Assembly: GCF_002951615.1 (NCBI RefSeq)
Contig: NZ_CP019062.1
Span: forward strand, 4,154,001 to 4,218,000
Length of the DNA: 64,000 bases
Reading direction: 5' to 3'
From: Rahnella sikkimica
Lineage (GTDB): Bacteria > Pseudomonadota > Gammaproteobacteria > Enterobacterales > Enterobacteriaceae
Positions 47,735 to 55,553 of the stretch are shown in pieces; the first letter of the stretch is position 1, and each line of letters begins with the position of its first letter. The position numbers and the translations under genes were made by a program. The notes under the pieces were generated by a model. The model was not told the DNA's origin. It saw only the letters and a program-made list of their open reading frames with translations, and did no database searches.

Positions 47735-47763
47735 AGAATATGTAGTTAAAATCAATTGGTCAA
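47735..47763 (-). promoter_or_regulatory. Predicted promoter of the effector cassette
   Basis: TTGACC (47758-47763) and TATTCT (47735-47740) are 17 bases apart on the minus strand, with the RBS and ATG 18-32 bases further on. It lies after the hcp terminator, so the cassette can be transcribed on its own. Confidence 0.6.
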
Positions 47764-47810
47764 GCAGGTATAATAAATACGCTATTCGTCTATGAAACGT
47801 CGTAAGTTTT

Positions 47811-47845
47811 TAAAAATCACGAGCCATTACTTAATGTAATGACTC
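47811..47845 (-). terminator. Terminator after the proximal hcp
   Basis: GAGTCATTAC / GTAATGGCTC (one mismatch) with a 5-base loop, followed by GTGATTTTT on the minus strand. It ends the long T6SS transcript ~80 bases after hcp. Confidence 0.7.
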
Positions 47846-47925
47846 ATGGTCGTGTTATTATTGATAGATATGGTTTATTTTATAGATAACCTTGATGTAA
47901 ATCGTAAAATGCGATCGACAAATCT

Positions 47926-48405
47926 TTAGAAGACCCGGTCTTCCCAGAAACTATAAGCGCTAGTCCCCCCTGGGATATGTTCCCATGTTATTGATTTGTA
48001 ATTTATTCCAATTATTTCAACAGGCTGTCCGCCACTTTCTCTCAACGCATTCGGACTGTGTAAACGAATGTTTTTGATAGACGCTTCAGTTAACTTGATC
48101 TTGTAATATAACTCACTAACACCGAATCTATTTGTGCGATAAAAATCAAAGATACAGGTCAGTAATTCATTCTCGTAAATAGCCTTTCCCAGAAGTGGTG
48201 ACGATTTATCTATAGGTTTTTGGATGATTATTGGCTGATGACTGGTGTTCTGCTCTCTGGCAATCATATGCGACAACTCATAAACCATTATCTGATCCAG
48301 ATGTGCTATCTGTGCCTTATTCCCAATTGAATCCAGAGACGAACACCCTGCTGAGATCAATCCCTGGGTTTGGCCGTTGAGGGTCAGGTAAATAAGATTT
48401 GCCAT
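47926..48405 (-). CDS. hcp: Hcp-family T6SS tube protein, proximal copy
   Basis: 159-residue Hcp: MANLIYLTLNGQTQGLISAG, IGNKAQIAHLDQIMVYELSH, DKSSPLLGKAIYENELL and a full C-terminus SAYSFWEDRVF. It would form the stacked hexameric tube that is expelled into target cells. AAGGAAT lies upstream of the ATG. It starts 17 bases after the vasL stop, so it is probably the last gene of the T6SS structural operon. Comparison with the distal copy shows this one is intact. Confidence 0.92.
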   Translation of the reverse strand: MANLIYLTLNGQTQGLISAGCSSLDSIGNKAQIAHLDQIMVYELSHMIAREQNTSHQPIIIQKPIDKSSPLLGKAIYENELLTCIFDFYRTNRFGVSELYYKIKLTEASIKNIRLHSPNALRESGGQPVEIIGINYKSITWEHIPGGTSAYSFWEDRVF

Positions 48406-48980
48406 GATGTTATTCCTTTAATTTAGTCATGAGTGTTAGATGTGTTGGTTAGCGAGTTATTATCCGGGAAACCGAAATTCCTGATTAACAGATAGCGGCT
48501 GGATAACGCGTCAAGTCTTTCGTTTACTTGTTTCTCTAACGTTTGCGTATTTTTATTCTGCTTTTTGGCGTCTTCGAGCTGGGTTAATAACGCTTCAACC
48601 GGTGTTTCCTGATTGAGCAACGTCTCAGCCTGATAGGCGACGGTTTTGAGATAGGAAAGCGTGACGCCCTCTTTGCTTTTTTCCCTTTGCAGCAACAGCG
48701 CGGCAAACTCGTGCAGATCTTGCTGAACCTGAAGATAACCTCGCAACTCCGGGCTGTTGTCGGCGCGCAGTTTGAGGGTGTTACGCCAGCGCGCGGTCGC
48801 CTGTTGTTGCACCTCATTTTCAGGCCAGACAGAGGCGGCGGTTTTCGTCAGGTGTTCGCCGGTTTCCAGCGCCTGCAGCGGTGATGCGTTCAGTAAAAGA
48901 TTCAGGCGCTGGGGATACACGTTCAGTTCGGGTGATGTCAGCCAGAGCGCCGCGCCGCCCTGCGGGGTATCGTTAACCAG
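47944..48980 (-). repeat. Duplicated hcp-vasL block, proximal copy
   Basis: Source-like copy of the block repeated at 45004-46040. It is embedded in an intact vasL and hcp, so it is likely the parent or the better-preserved sister. Confidence 0.85.
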
Positions 48981-49784
48981 TGCAATTTGCTGTTGCATGG
49001 GCATAACCAGCCACCACCATAATCCTCCGAAGACTATTGCCGTGCAGGCTATACCCGCCAGAAAACCGCAGGTGGCTGGCATCCGCGCCGTGCTTTTTTT
49101 GTTCCCGGAACCGGTAAAATGGACTTCGACTTTCGGTGCCTGATGTGCAGGCTCCATGCCGGGCAGCGGCGAATAGACGGGTTCTGAATAGGTTGCGGGT
49201 TCCGGCATATAGACCAGCGTCGGTGAGACGTAATGATGAGCCTGCGCGCTTTGTTCCTGCTGCTCGGCTTCCCTACGCTTGCGGATGTTCTGCATAAAAT
49301 AGAGCAGGTTTTCTACCCGTGGGATGCGCCGGAGTTCTACCTGCTGGAGTTTGTCGCAGATGAGCTGCAGGGTGTGCTCGGTGCGATAAAGCAGCGGGAT
49401 ATCACCGAGTGCCAGGGACGGATTTTTCCGCAGAATGTTGCCGATGCGGGTGTTGAACCACTCCAGCATATCGGTGCGTGCCTGATGGTTCTGCGGCCAG
49501 AAGTTCGCCCATTCGGCGGTGATAAGACCGGCGAGCAGTTCGCAGCCTTCGCAAAATCCGGCCAGACCGTTAATTTTGGTGCGCGCCAGCGTGTAGTAAG
49601 TGGCGGTATGTAAATCGACCCCGTTGCTTTTAAACAGCGTCAGCGCCAGCGACTCAATCAGCCGCCAGTTCACTTCCGGTTGAGAAGGGTGGTTGGATTT
49701 GTTGATCTCTTCGCGTATCGCGCTGAACTCCGGTAAAAAGCGCGGATCGTCGCCGATTTTGATGATGTGTGTGTCGTCGCTCAT
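48423..49784 (-). CDS. vasL: T6SS VasL/ImpA N-terminal domain protein (TssA-like)
   Basis: 453 residues. The N-terminal ImpA_N domain (~10-130, with EWANFWPQNHQARTDMLEWF) is shared with TssA. A linker and one membrane helix (~238-261, FLAGIACTAIVFGGLWWWLV) follow, then a VasL-type helical C-terminal domain. TssA-like proteins of this kind cap or organise the sheath at the membrane or the far end. AAGGAAAAACC precedes the ATG. A GC-rich hairpin (CCCCGG/CCGGGG, 49800-49818) lies between tssM and this gene. Its 3' part has been duplicated (see 45483-46085). Confidence 0.88.
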   Translation of the reverse strand: MSDDTHIIKIGDDPRFLPEFSAIREEINKSNHPSQPEVNWRLIESLALTLFKSNGVDLHTATYYTLARTKINGLAGFCEGCELLAGLITAEWANFWPQNHQARTDMLEWFNTRIGNILRKNPSLALGDIPLLYRTEHTLQLICDKLQQVELRRIPRVENLLYFMQNIRKRREAEQQEQSAQAHHYVSPTLVYMPEPATYSEPVYSPLPGMEPAHQAPKVEVHFTGSGNKKSTARMPATCGFLAGIACTAIVFGGLWWWLVMPMQQQIALVNDTPQGGAALWLTSPELNVYPQRLNLLLNASPLQALETGEHLTKTAASVWPENEVQQQATARWRNTLKLRADNSPELRGYLQVQQDLHEFAALLLQREKSKEGVTLSYLKTVAYQAETLLNQETPVEALLTQLEDAKKQNKNTQTLEKQVNERLDALSSRYLLIRNFGFPDNNSLTNTSNTHD

Positions 49785-49827
49785 GGTTTTTCCTTAATAC
49801 CCCGGCACGGCGGCCGGGGTTATTCCT

Positions 49828-52800
49828 TTAATACAAGGTGTCCGGCAGGGAGAAGTCGCTGAAAAGACCGCCGGTGAACGGGTTGTCCTGGGTGTCAAAA
49901 TGCACGCGGTAAATCATGTAACCGCCGTCGACGCTGAAACGAACGTCAAATGAGCCGTCCTCTACGTTGGTCAGGTTTCCGGCATCAATCAGGCGGAACT
50001 GCGCCCATGGCCCTCTGAAGCTGATGCTGCGCGGTGAACCGCTGTCGTTGCCGACCAGCGTGAGCTTGCTTTCGGTGCCGTCACGCATGGTATTGGGCCA
50101 GACCAGATGCGCGGTGTAGTTGCGGCCATGACTGTAATCGAGCAGTTGTCCGTCCATATTCAGCACGCTGCGCCGCTTATTGGAGGACAGTTCGGTGGTT
50201 TCGATCGCGTACTGCGTGCCGAGTGCGCTTTGCTGCGTGAAGAAGGTTTCACGGATGTTTTGCGCAGTTTCCAGCTGTTGCTGGACGTCAGGGCGGATCA
50301 GCACATCGCCGTCCTCACCCCAGGTGAGTTTGTTTTCGATAAACAGCTTCAGGTTTTGCTGGTAGAAGCTGTCGAGTACGCCGTCGGGTTTGAAGAAGCG
50401 GTTAAAGGCGTCGAGTGAGGCATCCTGCGTGGCATTCGGATTGAACGGATAACGGTCCGCCAGTTGTTCGTTGAAGGTTTTAACGACTTTGTCGTTCCAT
50501 TCAACTTCCATGTAGTGAACGGCCTCGATCATCACGACGTGCCAGGCCTGATCGGCCAGCTTTCCGACCCAGCGGTTGAGCGGCGCGGGCAGGGTTTTTG
50601 CCATCTGGCGGGTAGCGAAAATCGGATCGCTGTTGTTCTGATCCAGCCGCATCTGTACCGCCTTAAGCGCAGATTTACCGGGCACCGGCGAGTTCTGAAT
50701 TGCCAGCAGGTAACGGTGAAGTTCGGTCAGTTGCTGATAGACCGTTTGCAGCGTGCTTTCCTTGTCTTTTGTCTCCGTGAGTACGCCGTTTTCCGGGGCA
50801 AAATCACGACCTAAACGCGTGAGCAGCTGGAAATCGAGTGAGGACATCATTTCGTCACGCGCTTTGTCCGGAAGATTGGCGGGCGGCGGCGGAAGCTGAG
50901 TATTGTCCCGCAGCGTTTGCAGCGCACGATAGAACGGCTGGTCACCGCTGATGATTTGCTCCAGCGCATCGGTAACGGCCTGCATATCCTCGTATTCACG
51001 GATATCCAGATTGTTCATTCCCGCCTGCCAGGTTGCGGTGTAATCACTGACGTACTGCTCGGTGATGTGCCGCTGGATCTCCTCACGGTCGGCATCACTG
51101 AACGTCACATCTTTGGTGATATTGAGCACCCAGCTGTCGAGTGCGGTGAGTTCCACCAGGCTGTCGCGTTGTTTAACGAAATAGCTTTGCAGCCCGTAGC
51201 GGGTCAGGAACTGCGGGATCGCCAGATCTTCTTCTTTATTTGCCACGAAGACTTTGTCGAAGCTCGGTCCGATCTGGTCCCGCAGGTTGAGATCTGACGG
51301 AAGCACGCCTTGCGCTTTGGATCTCAGGCTCTGATAGACACGCTGGTAAATAGAGAGTTTGCTGAGTTCACGCTGCGCGGCGGCGATCGGTTTGTCGTAA
51401 GGAACAAAACGGGTTATCGCGTCGTTGTCTCCGTCAGCCCGCTGTTCGCGCCAGTCAGTGTGATCGAGTGCGTAATCAAGATGCGACATCAGTTGCGTCT
51501 GAAGTTCGCGCTGGCCGTGGAAATGTTCGCTCCAGCGCTGCGATATATACTGTTCGACGACTTTATTATCGCGGCCGCTTTTATCTTCCAGCATTCTGAT
51601 CACCCGCAAGACGGCGAGTTTTTTTTCACTTCCGGGGGGAGCTGCGTTCAGGTCTTTAATCAGTCCGTTGAGCAGCGCCGGTAAGAAGCGTTGCTCAAGG
51701 AGCTGGAGATAGGTTTTCTCGACGTAAGGGCCGATTTTTACGCCCTGATAAAGCGCCATATTGGTGAGCGCGTTATGTTCACGATAATCACCGTAAGCCA
51801 GCGTGGCATCGCGCATCGGATTAAGCAGCGGAAGCTGGAGATTACCCAGTTCATCAATACCTTGTGGCGGAGGGATATCCATAAAAGATTTTGCCTGCGC
51901 CAGTACCGTAACGCCTGCGTGATAGTTGGAGTTGTAGTAATGGTGCCAGCCGGTGATACACGCCACGATGGCGGCACCCCCTATGGCCGTAAACAGAGTT
52001 CGTCTGCGGCGATTCTTGTTGAGCCAGACACTGTTTTCGCTGGCCAGATTGGGTTCAGAAAGTAAGACCTGCGGAAATAAATTGCGGGTGAAGTAAGGCT
52101 GAGTTTCTACAATTGGCCAGGAGGAAAGCGCAGTCTGACCCAGCCGATATTGCGCCCCTGCAGACTGAATAAATATATCGTCAACCTGCCCGCGCTGAAG
52201 TGAGGAGGTGAGATAAACACCCCGCAACATGACGGACATATTATCGCCCGCCAGCAGGCTCCCAATCAGAGATTCAAGATATTCATTGATACCCTGCATC
52301 TGGCGGTTGAAGCTAAATAGCATACTGCGCTGGCTGCTTTCCACATGGCTGAGTAATAAGTCCGGCAGCGCCTTGTTAAAAAGTTGCATCCATTCCTGCC
52401 AGAATGTCCGTAACTCTTCGCGCCAGTGATCATTTTCGTGGGAGCCGTCAGTGAAGGTGACGCCCAGAATGGTATCGCGCTGTTGCTTATCCAGCGGCTG
52501 AAACAACGGAGCGAAACCGTACAGTAAATCCAGTTTTGTCAGGACTAAATAAACCGGCAATTCGCAATGCAGATGCTGGCGGATATCCTGCAGCCGCTGG
52601 CGCAATATCGTCAGCTGATGTTCGCGCTGGTGTTTGCTTGCCGTCAGTAATTCCGGCAAATCCAGAGAAAGAATAATGCCGTTAAGAGGCTGGCGGGGAC
52701 GGTTCTGGCTTAACCATGACAACCAGTGTGACCAGAGTCTGTTGTAGACATTGGCTTCATCCAGACCGCTGGCGGGCTGGTCTATCAGCTTGCCATTAAT

Positions 52801-53370
52801 ATCAAAAATAATGGCATGTTCGCCAACGCGCGGGGAAATCTGCCACGTCGCGTTATTTTCTCCACGTACTTTTTCAGGAATATAGATCGTATCTGACGGA
52901 TATCCTTCATGGAGTAATGTCGTTTTACCGCTGCCTGAAACGCCGATAACCATGTACCACGGAAGCTGATAAAGGTAATTACGTTTTGCCAGATGGCGTT
53001 GCAAACGCAGCAGCCAGCGATCCAGATGACGCTGTTGCTGATGAATTTCCAGACTCAGCGGATCTTTTTCATGCTGGCGTTGCTGTCGCTGCAGGGCTTC
53101 GAGATGCTGGAGTCGTTTGACAACCCGCCATGTCAGCCAGGCAAGCGCAATCAGCACCCAAACGGATGTTGCCAGCCAGCGATTTGCCTGTGGAGCCAGA
53201 GGGTGTTGCTCCCCCAGCGTCCAGGATGGGCCTTTCCACCAAATCCAAACTAATGAGAGCACCCATCCGATAATCAGTAAGATCATCGCAGAGATCTTCA
53301 ATCTCGGCATTGCTGGTCTGAGTGTGGGTTTTAATGCCCGGAGAAAACCCGGTTTTGATATTTTGAACAC
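49828..53370 (-). CDS. tssM: T6SS membrane subunit TssM (IcmF)
   Basis: 1180-residue inner-membrane core of the T6SS trans-envelope complex with TssL and TssJ. Membrane helices near 26-45 and 67-82, then a cytoplasmic NTPase-like domain with Walker A GVSGSGKT (143-150), and a third helix around 455-475 (LFTAIGGAAIVACITGW). The rest is the long periplasmic part that meets TssJ. The start codon is GTG with AGGAG 7 bases upstream. It follows tssA by 20 bases. Walker A is intact here, which is not the case in all TssM proteins. Confidence 0.95.
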   Translation of the reverse strand: MFKISKPGFLRALKPTLRPAMPRLKISAMILLIIGWVLSLVWIWWKGPSWTLGEQHPLAPQANRWLATSVWVLIALAWLTWRVVKRLQHLEALQRQQRQHEKDPLSLEIHQQQRHLDRWLLRLQRHLAKRNYLYQLPWYMVIGVSGSGKTTLLHEGYPSDTIYIPEKVRGENNATWQISPRVGEHAIIFDINGKLIDQPASGLDEANVYNRLWSHWLSWLSQNRPRQPLNGIILSLDLPELLTASKHQREHQLTILRQRLQDIRQHLHCELPVYLVLTKLDLLYGFAPLFQPLDKQQRDTILGVTFTDGSHENDHWREELRTFWQEWMQLFNKALPDLLLSHVESSQRSMLFSFNRQMQGINEYLESLIGSLLAGDNMSVMLRGVYLTSSLQRGQVDDIFIQSAGAQYRLGQTALSSWPIVETQPYFTRNLFPQVLLSEPNLASENSVWLNKNRRRRTLFTAIGGAAIVACITGWHHYYNSNYHAGVTVLAQAKSFMDIPPPQGIDELGNLQLPLLNPMRDATLAYGDYREHNALTNMALYQGVKIGPYVEKTYLQLLEQRFLPALLNGLIKDLNAAPPGSEKKLAVLRVIRMLEDKSGRDNKVVEQYISQRWSEHFHGQRELQTQLMSHLDYALDHTDWREQRADGDNDAITRFVPYDKPIAAAQRELSKLSIYQRVYQSLRSKAQGVLPSDLNLRDQIGPSFDKVFVANKEEDLAIPQFLTRYGLQSYFVKQRDSLVELTALDSWVLNITKDVTFSDADREEIQRHITEQYVSDYTATWQAGMNNLDIREYEDMQAVTDALEQIISGDQPFYRALQTLRDNTQLPPPPANLPDKARDEMMSSLDFQLLTRLGRDFAPENGVLTETKDKESTLQTVYQQLTELHRYLLAIQNSPVPGKSALKAVQMRLDQNNSDPIFATRQMAKTLPAPLNRWVGKLADQAWHVVMIEAVHYMEVEWNDKVVKTFNEQLADRYPFNPNATQDASLDAFNRFFKPDGVLDSFYQQNLKLFIENKLTWGEDGDVLIRPDVQQQLETAQNIRETFFTQQSALGTQYAIETTELSSNKRRSVLNMDGQLLDYSHGRNYTAHLVWPNTMRDGTESKLTLVGNDSGSPRSISFRGPWAQFRLIDAGNLTNVEDGSFDVRFSVDGGYMIYRVHFDTQDNPFTGGLFSDFSLPDTLY

Positions 53371-53390
53371 GTTAAAACTCCTGTTTTACG

Positions 53391-54818
53391 TCACTGTTCC
53401 GTCGTGATTTTTACTTTTAATTGTTCAAGCAACGCAGGTTCCCAATCGGGCAACGTTATCTGGCGTGCAGTGTGATGAAGAGTTTTGTATTGCTGTTGGG
53501 CAGAAGCCTGCATACCGGCTTTTTCAAGGAGCTGGACGCCAAGAAATTGCTGGTAAAAAAGCTGGCGCGGCCCGGAAGATTGTTGCTGAAGTTGTTCGAG
53601 TCGCAGTAAGGCGGGAGTCAGTCCTTGCTCAGAAAAACACTGCCAGATGTTATTGGTTTCATCATCATGCGTTGCAGACACGCCCGAAATCGCTTTCGAG
53701 GTGTGATCTTCCTCAAGCCACTCATGGGTCTGTTCACACAAGAAAGGCGTGAGATCGGTGAACTGCAAATTTCTTAACGCAGGGATACGGCTGATAAAAA
53801 GATTCAGTTCGTCACGGATCGCAGCAGCCGTTTCTAAATACCCCAACTGAAAAGCGATGCGAGATGAAAGGCGGTGCCCGTCAAACCAGTACGGCGCCAG
53901 CAAGAGGCTTTTTTCAACCTGTTCCCAGAATTCGAGAGTGGCAGCGGGAAGCCGGGCCTGATAATCCGCCATCATATCGGCGGGGAATGCGGCCAGTGAG
54001 GTTCGACCGCTGTTTTCTGCCTGAGGGGCGGTGGCAATATTTTGCCAAAGTGCGTGGCGGCGCAGACGGTAACCTGTGGCACTTTGCGGATGACGTTCGC
54101 AAAGCACATCGGCAACTTTCAGCAGCGTCTGCCTCCAGGATTTATCATCATGCGTTTCGATGCTCACTGTCGCTGCGGGATGTTGATCTTGCGCCCGGTT
54201 GAACTCCCCTGTGTCACTCTTATCCTGAGCTGGAGAAGGTGCTGCCAGCCGGGCTGCGGCCTCCGCGGTGTGTTCTTGTATCCGGCGCTCATAAAGCGTG
54301 ATGAGTGCATCAGCAGATTGCGAAAGTAACACGCTATCCTGCTGCTTCCAGACCTGTACAAGATGCGCAAGTTCGCTCAGCAAGGCATCACGCTGAGTGT
54401 GATCGGCGTCGTTGGCAAAACTGGCGGCTGCCGTCTCAAACCGTTTAAGCACTTGTTGTGCGAAACGATTTTTATGAACAGTTTTCTGCGGCCATGCCTG
54501 CAACCAAAACTGCCCGGTATACTTTGTCAGGAGCTGAAGCGCGAAAAGCAGTTCAGCCGCTTTTCCGCCATGTTGCAATGTGCGTAAAAGATGAACCATC
54601 AGCCGGAAATCTTTGCTTTCAGTCATCAGTAATTTCAATGCTTTCTGCTGAATTTCTACAATATCGAGCTGACCATGCGTCAGCGAACCCAGCTTGACCA
54701 TTTCACTGTCAATGTATTCCCAGTCAGGATTGGTTTCGCTTACCGCCGAACGAATCTTTTCTTCCGGTAATGAAGCAAGTACCTGTCCGAACCATGCACC
54801 TGATGTCTGTGTGTCCAT
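53391..54818 (-). CDS. tssA: T6SS baseplate/sheath protein TssA (VasJ type)
   Basis: 475-residue soluble TssA. The N-terminal ImpA-like domain contains EYIDSEMVKLGSLTHGQLDI and WLQAWPQ; the middle is a low-complexity Ala-rich linker (~185-215); the C-terminal VasJ-type domain holds LAPYWFDGHRLSSRIAFQLG. TssA primes assembly of the tail from the membrane complex and organises sheath extension. AAAGGG precedes the ATG. There are two TssA-like proteins in this cluster (this and vasL). Confidence 0.9.
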   Translation of the reverse strand: MDTQTSGAWFGQVLASLPEEKIRSAVSETNPDWEYIDSEMVKLGSLTHGQLDIVEIQQKALKLLMTESKDFRLMVHLLRTLQHGGKAAELLFALQLLTKYTGQFWLQAWPQKTVHKNRFAQQVLKRFETAAASFANDADHTQRDALLSELAHLVQVWKQQDSVLLSQSADALITLYERRIQEHTAEAAARLAAPSPAQDKSDTGEFNRAQDQHPAATVSIETHDDKSWRQTLLKVADVLCERHPQSATGYRLRRHALWQNIATAPQAENSGRTSLAAFPADMMADYQARLPAATLEFWEQVEKSLLLAPYWFDGHRLSSRIAFQLGYLETAAAIRDELNLFISRIPALRNLQFTDLTPFLCEQTHEWLEEDHTSKAISGVSATHDDETNNIWQCFSEQGLTPALLRLEQLQQQSSGPRQLFYQQFLGVQLLEKAGMQASAQQQYKTLHHTARQITLPDWEPALLEQLKVKITTEQ

Positions 54819-54842
54819 GAAAATTCCCTTTAGAAATCGGTA

Positions 54843-55553
54843 TTACTCGTCCGCCCAGTGACAGGCCACTCTCATTGGCCCCAGCGCCTTATCCAGATCG
54901 CTGATATTGAAAGTCAGTGACGAGATCGCGGTAATTTTGTTTGCTGACGCCTTATGCGCTGACGTGTTAAATGTCACCGTCAGCGTTTTCGCACCGAAGA
55001 GTTGCTTAATCTCATCAATTCCGGGAAGCCCACGGCTGGACTCCAGCAGCGAATCGTTTTCACGCAGGAACCAGCGGGCATCAACGTGAATTTTTTCCGT
55101 GGTCATCACCATGTCTGGCTGGCTATCGAGCGGTTTGGGTAATGCGATCTGCATACGGGTGATATTGTCGATACAGCTGAATATCAGCACGGGGCGCGGG
55201 GGCAGACTCCCCAGCGCGGGCGTTGTGATCACCACCGACGGTCGGTCACCTTCGGTTATTCTTGTCAGAAATTGGGTTGAGTGATCGTCACGCTGCGCTT
55301 CCTGAGCAAATGCCCGCTGCCAGGCTTCGCCTTGTACTTTGGCCCTGACCAGTGCTCCGGAAAAATCCGGATACACCGGGGTTAATAACTGGTCATAGCA
55401 ATCAAGACGCTCGAGCGATGCGGGCTCAGCCCGGCAAGAGGACATCGCTTTGAGCGTTGCTTCTGCCGGGCTGAGCTCAGGTTTTAACGTCTCAGAAAGT
55501 GCCTGACCTGAGGCCAAAGGCAGCAACAAGAAGACCAGTATTACTCCACGCAT
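54843..55553 (-). CDS. vasI: T6SS-associated periplasmic protein VasI/TagO
   Basis: 236-residue secreted protein with a signal peptide (residues 1-20, LVFLLLPLASGQALS). The mature N-terminus carries the family Cys pattern MSSCRAEPASLERLDCYDQL. VasI/TagO proteins accompany some T6SS clusters; their role is not settled, though an envelope-remodelling or assembly role is proposed. The start lies 13 bases inside the tssH end, so it is translated in a coupled manner. Confidence 0.87.
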   Translation of the reverse strand: MRGVILVFLLLPLASGQALSETLKPELSPAEATLKAMSSCRAEPASLERLDCYDQLLTPVYPDFSGALVRAKVQGEAWQRAFAQEAQRDDHSTQFLTRITEGDRPSVVITTPALGSLPPRPVLIFSCIDNITRMQIALPKPLDSQPDMVMTTEKIHVDARWFLRENDSLLESSRGLPGIDEIKQLFGAKTLTVTFNTSAHKASANKITAISSLTFNISDLDKALGPMRVACHWADE

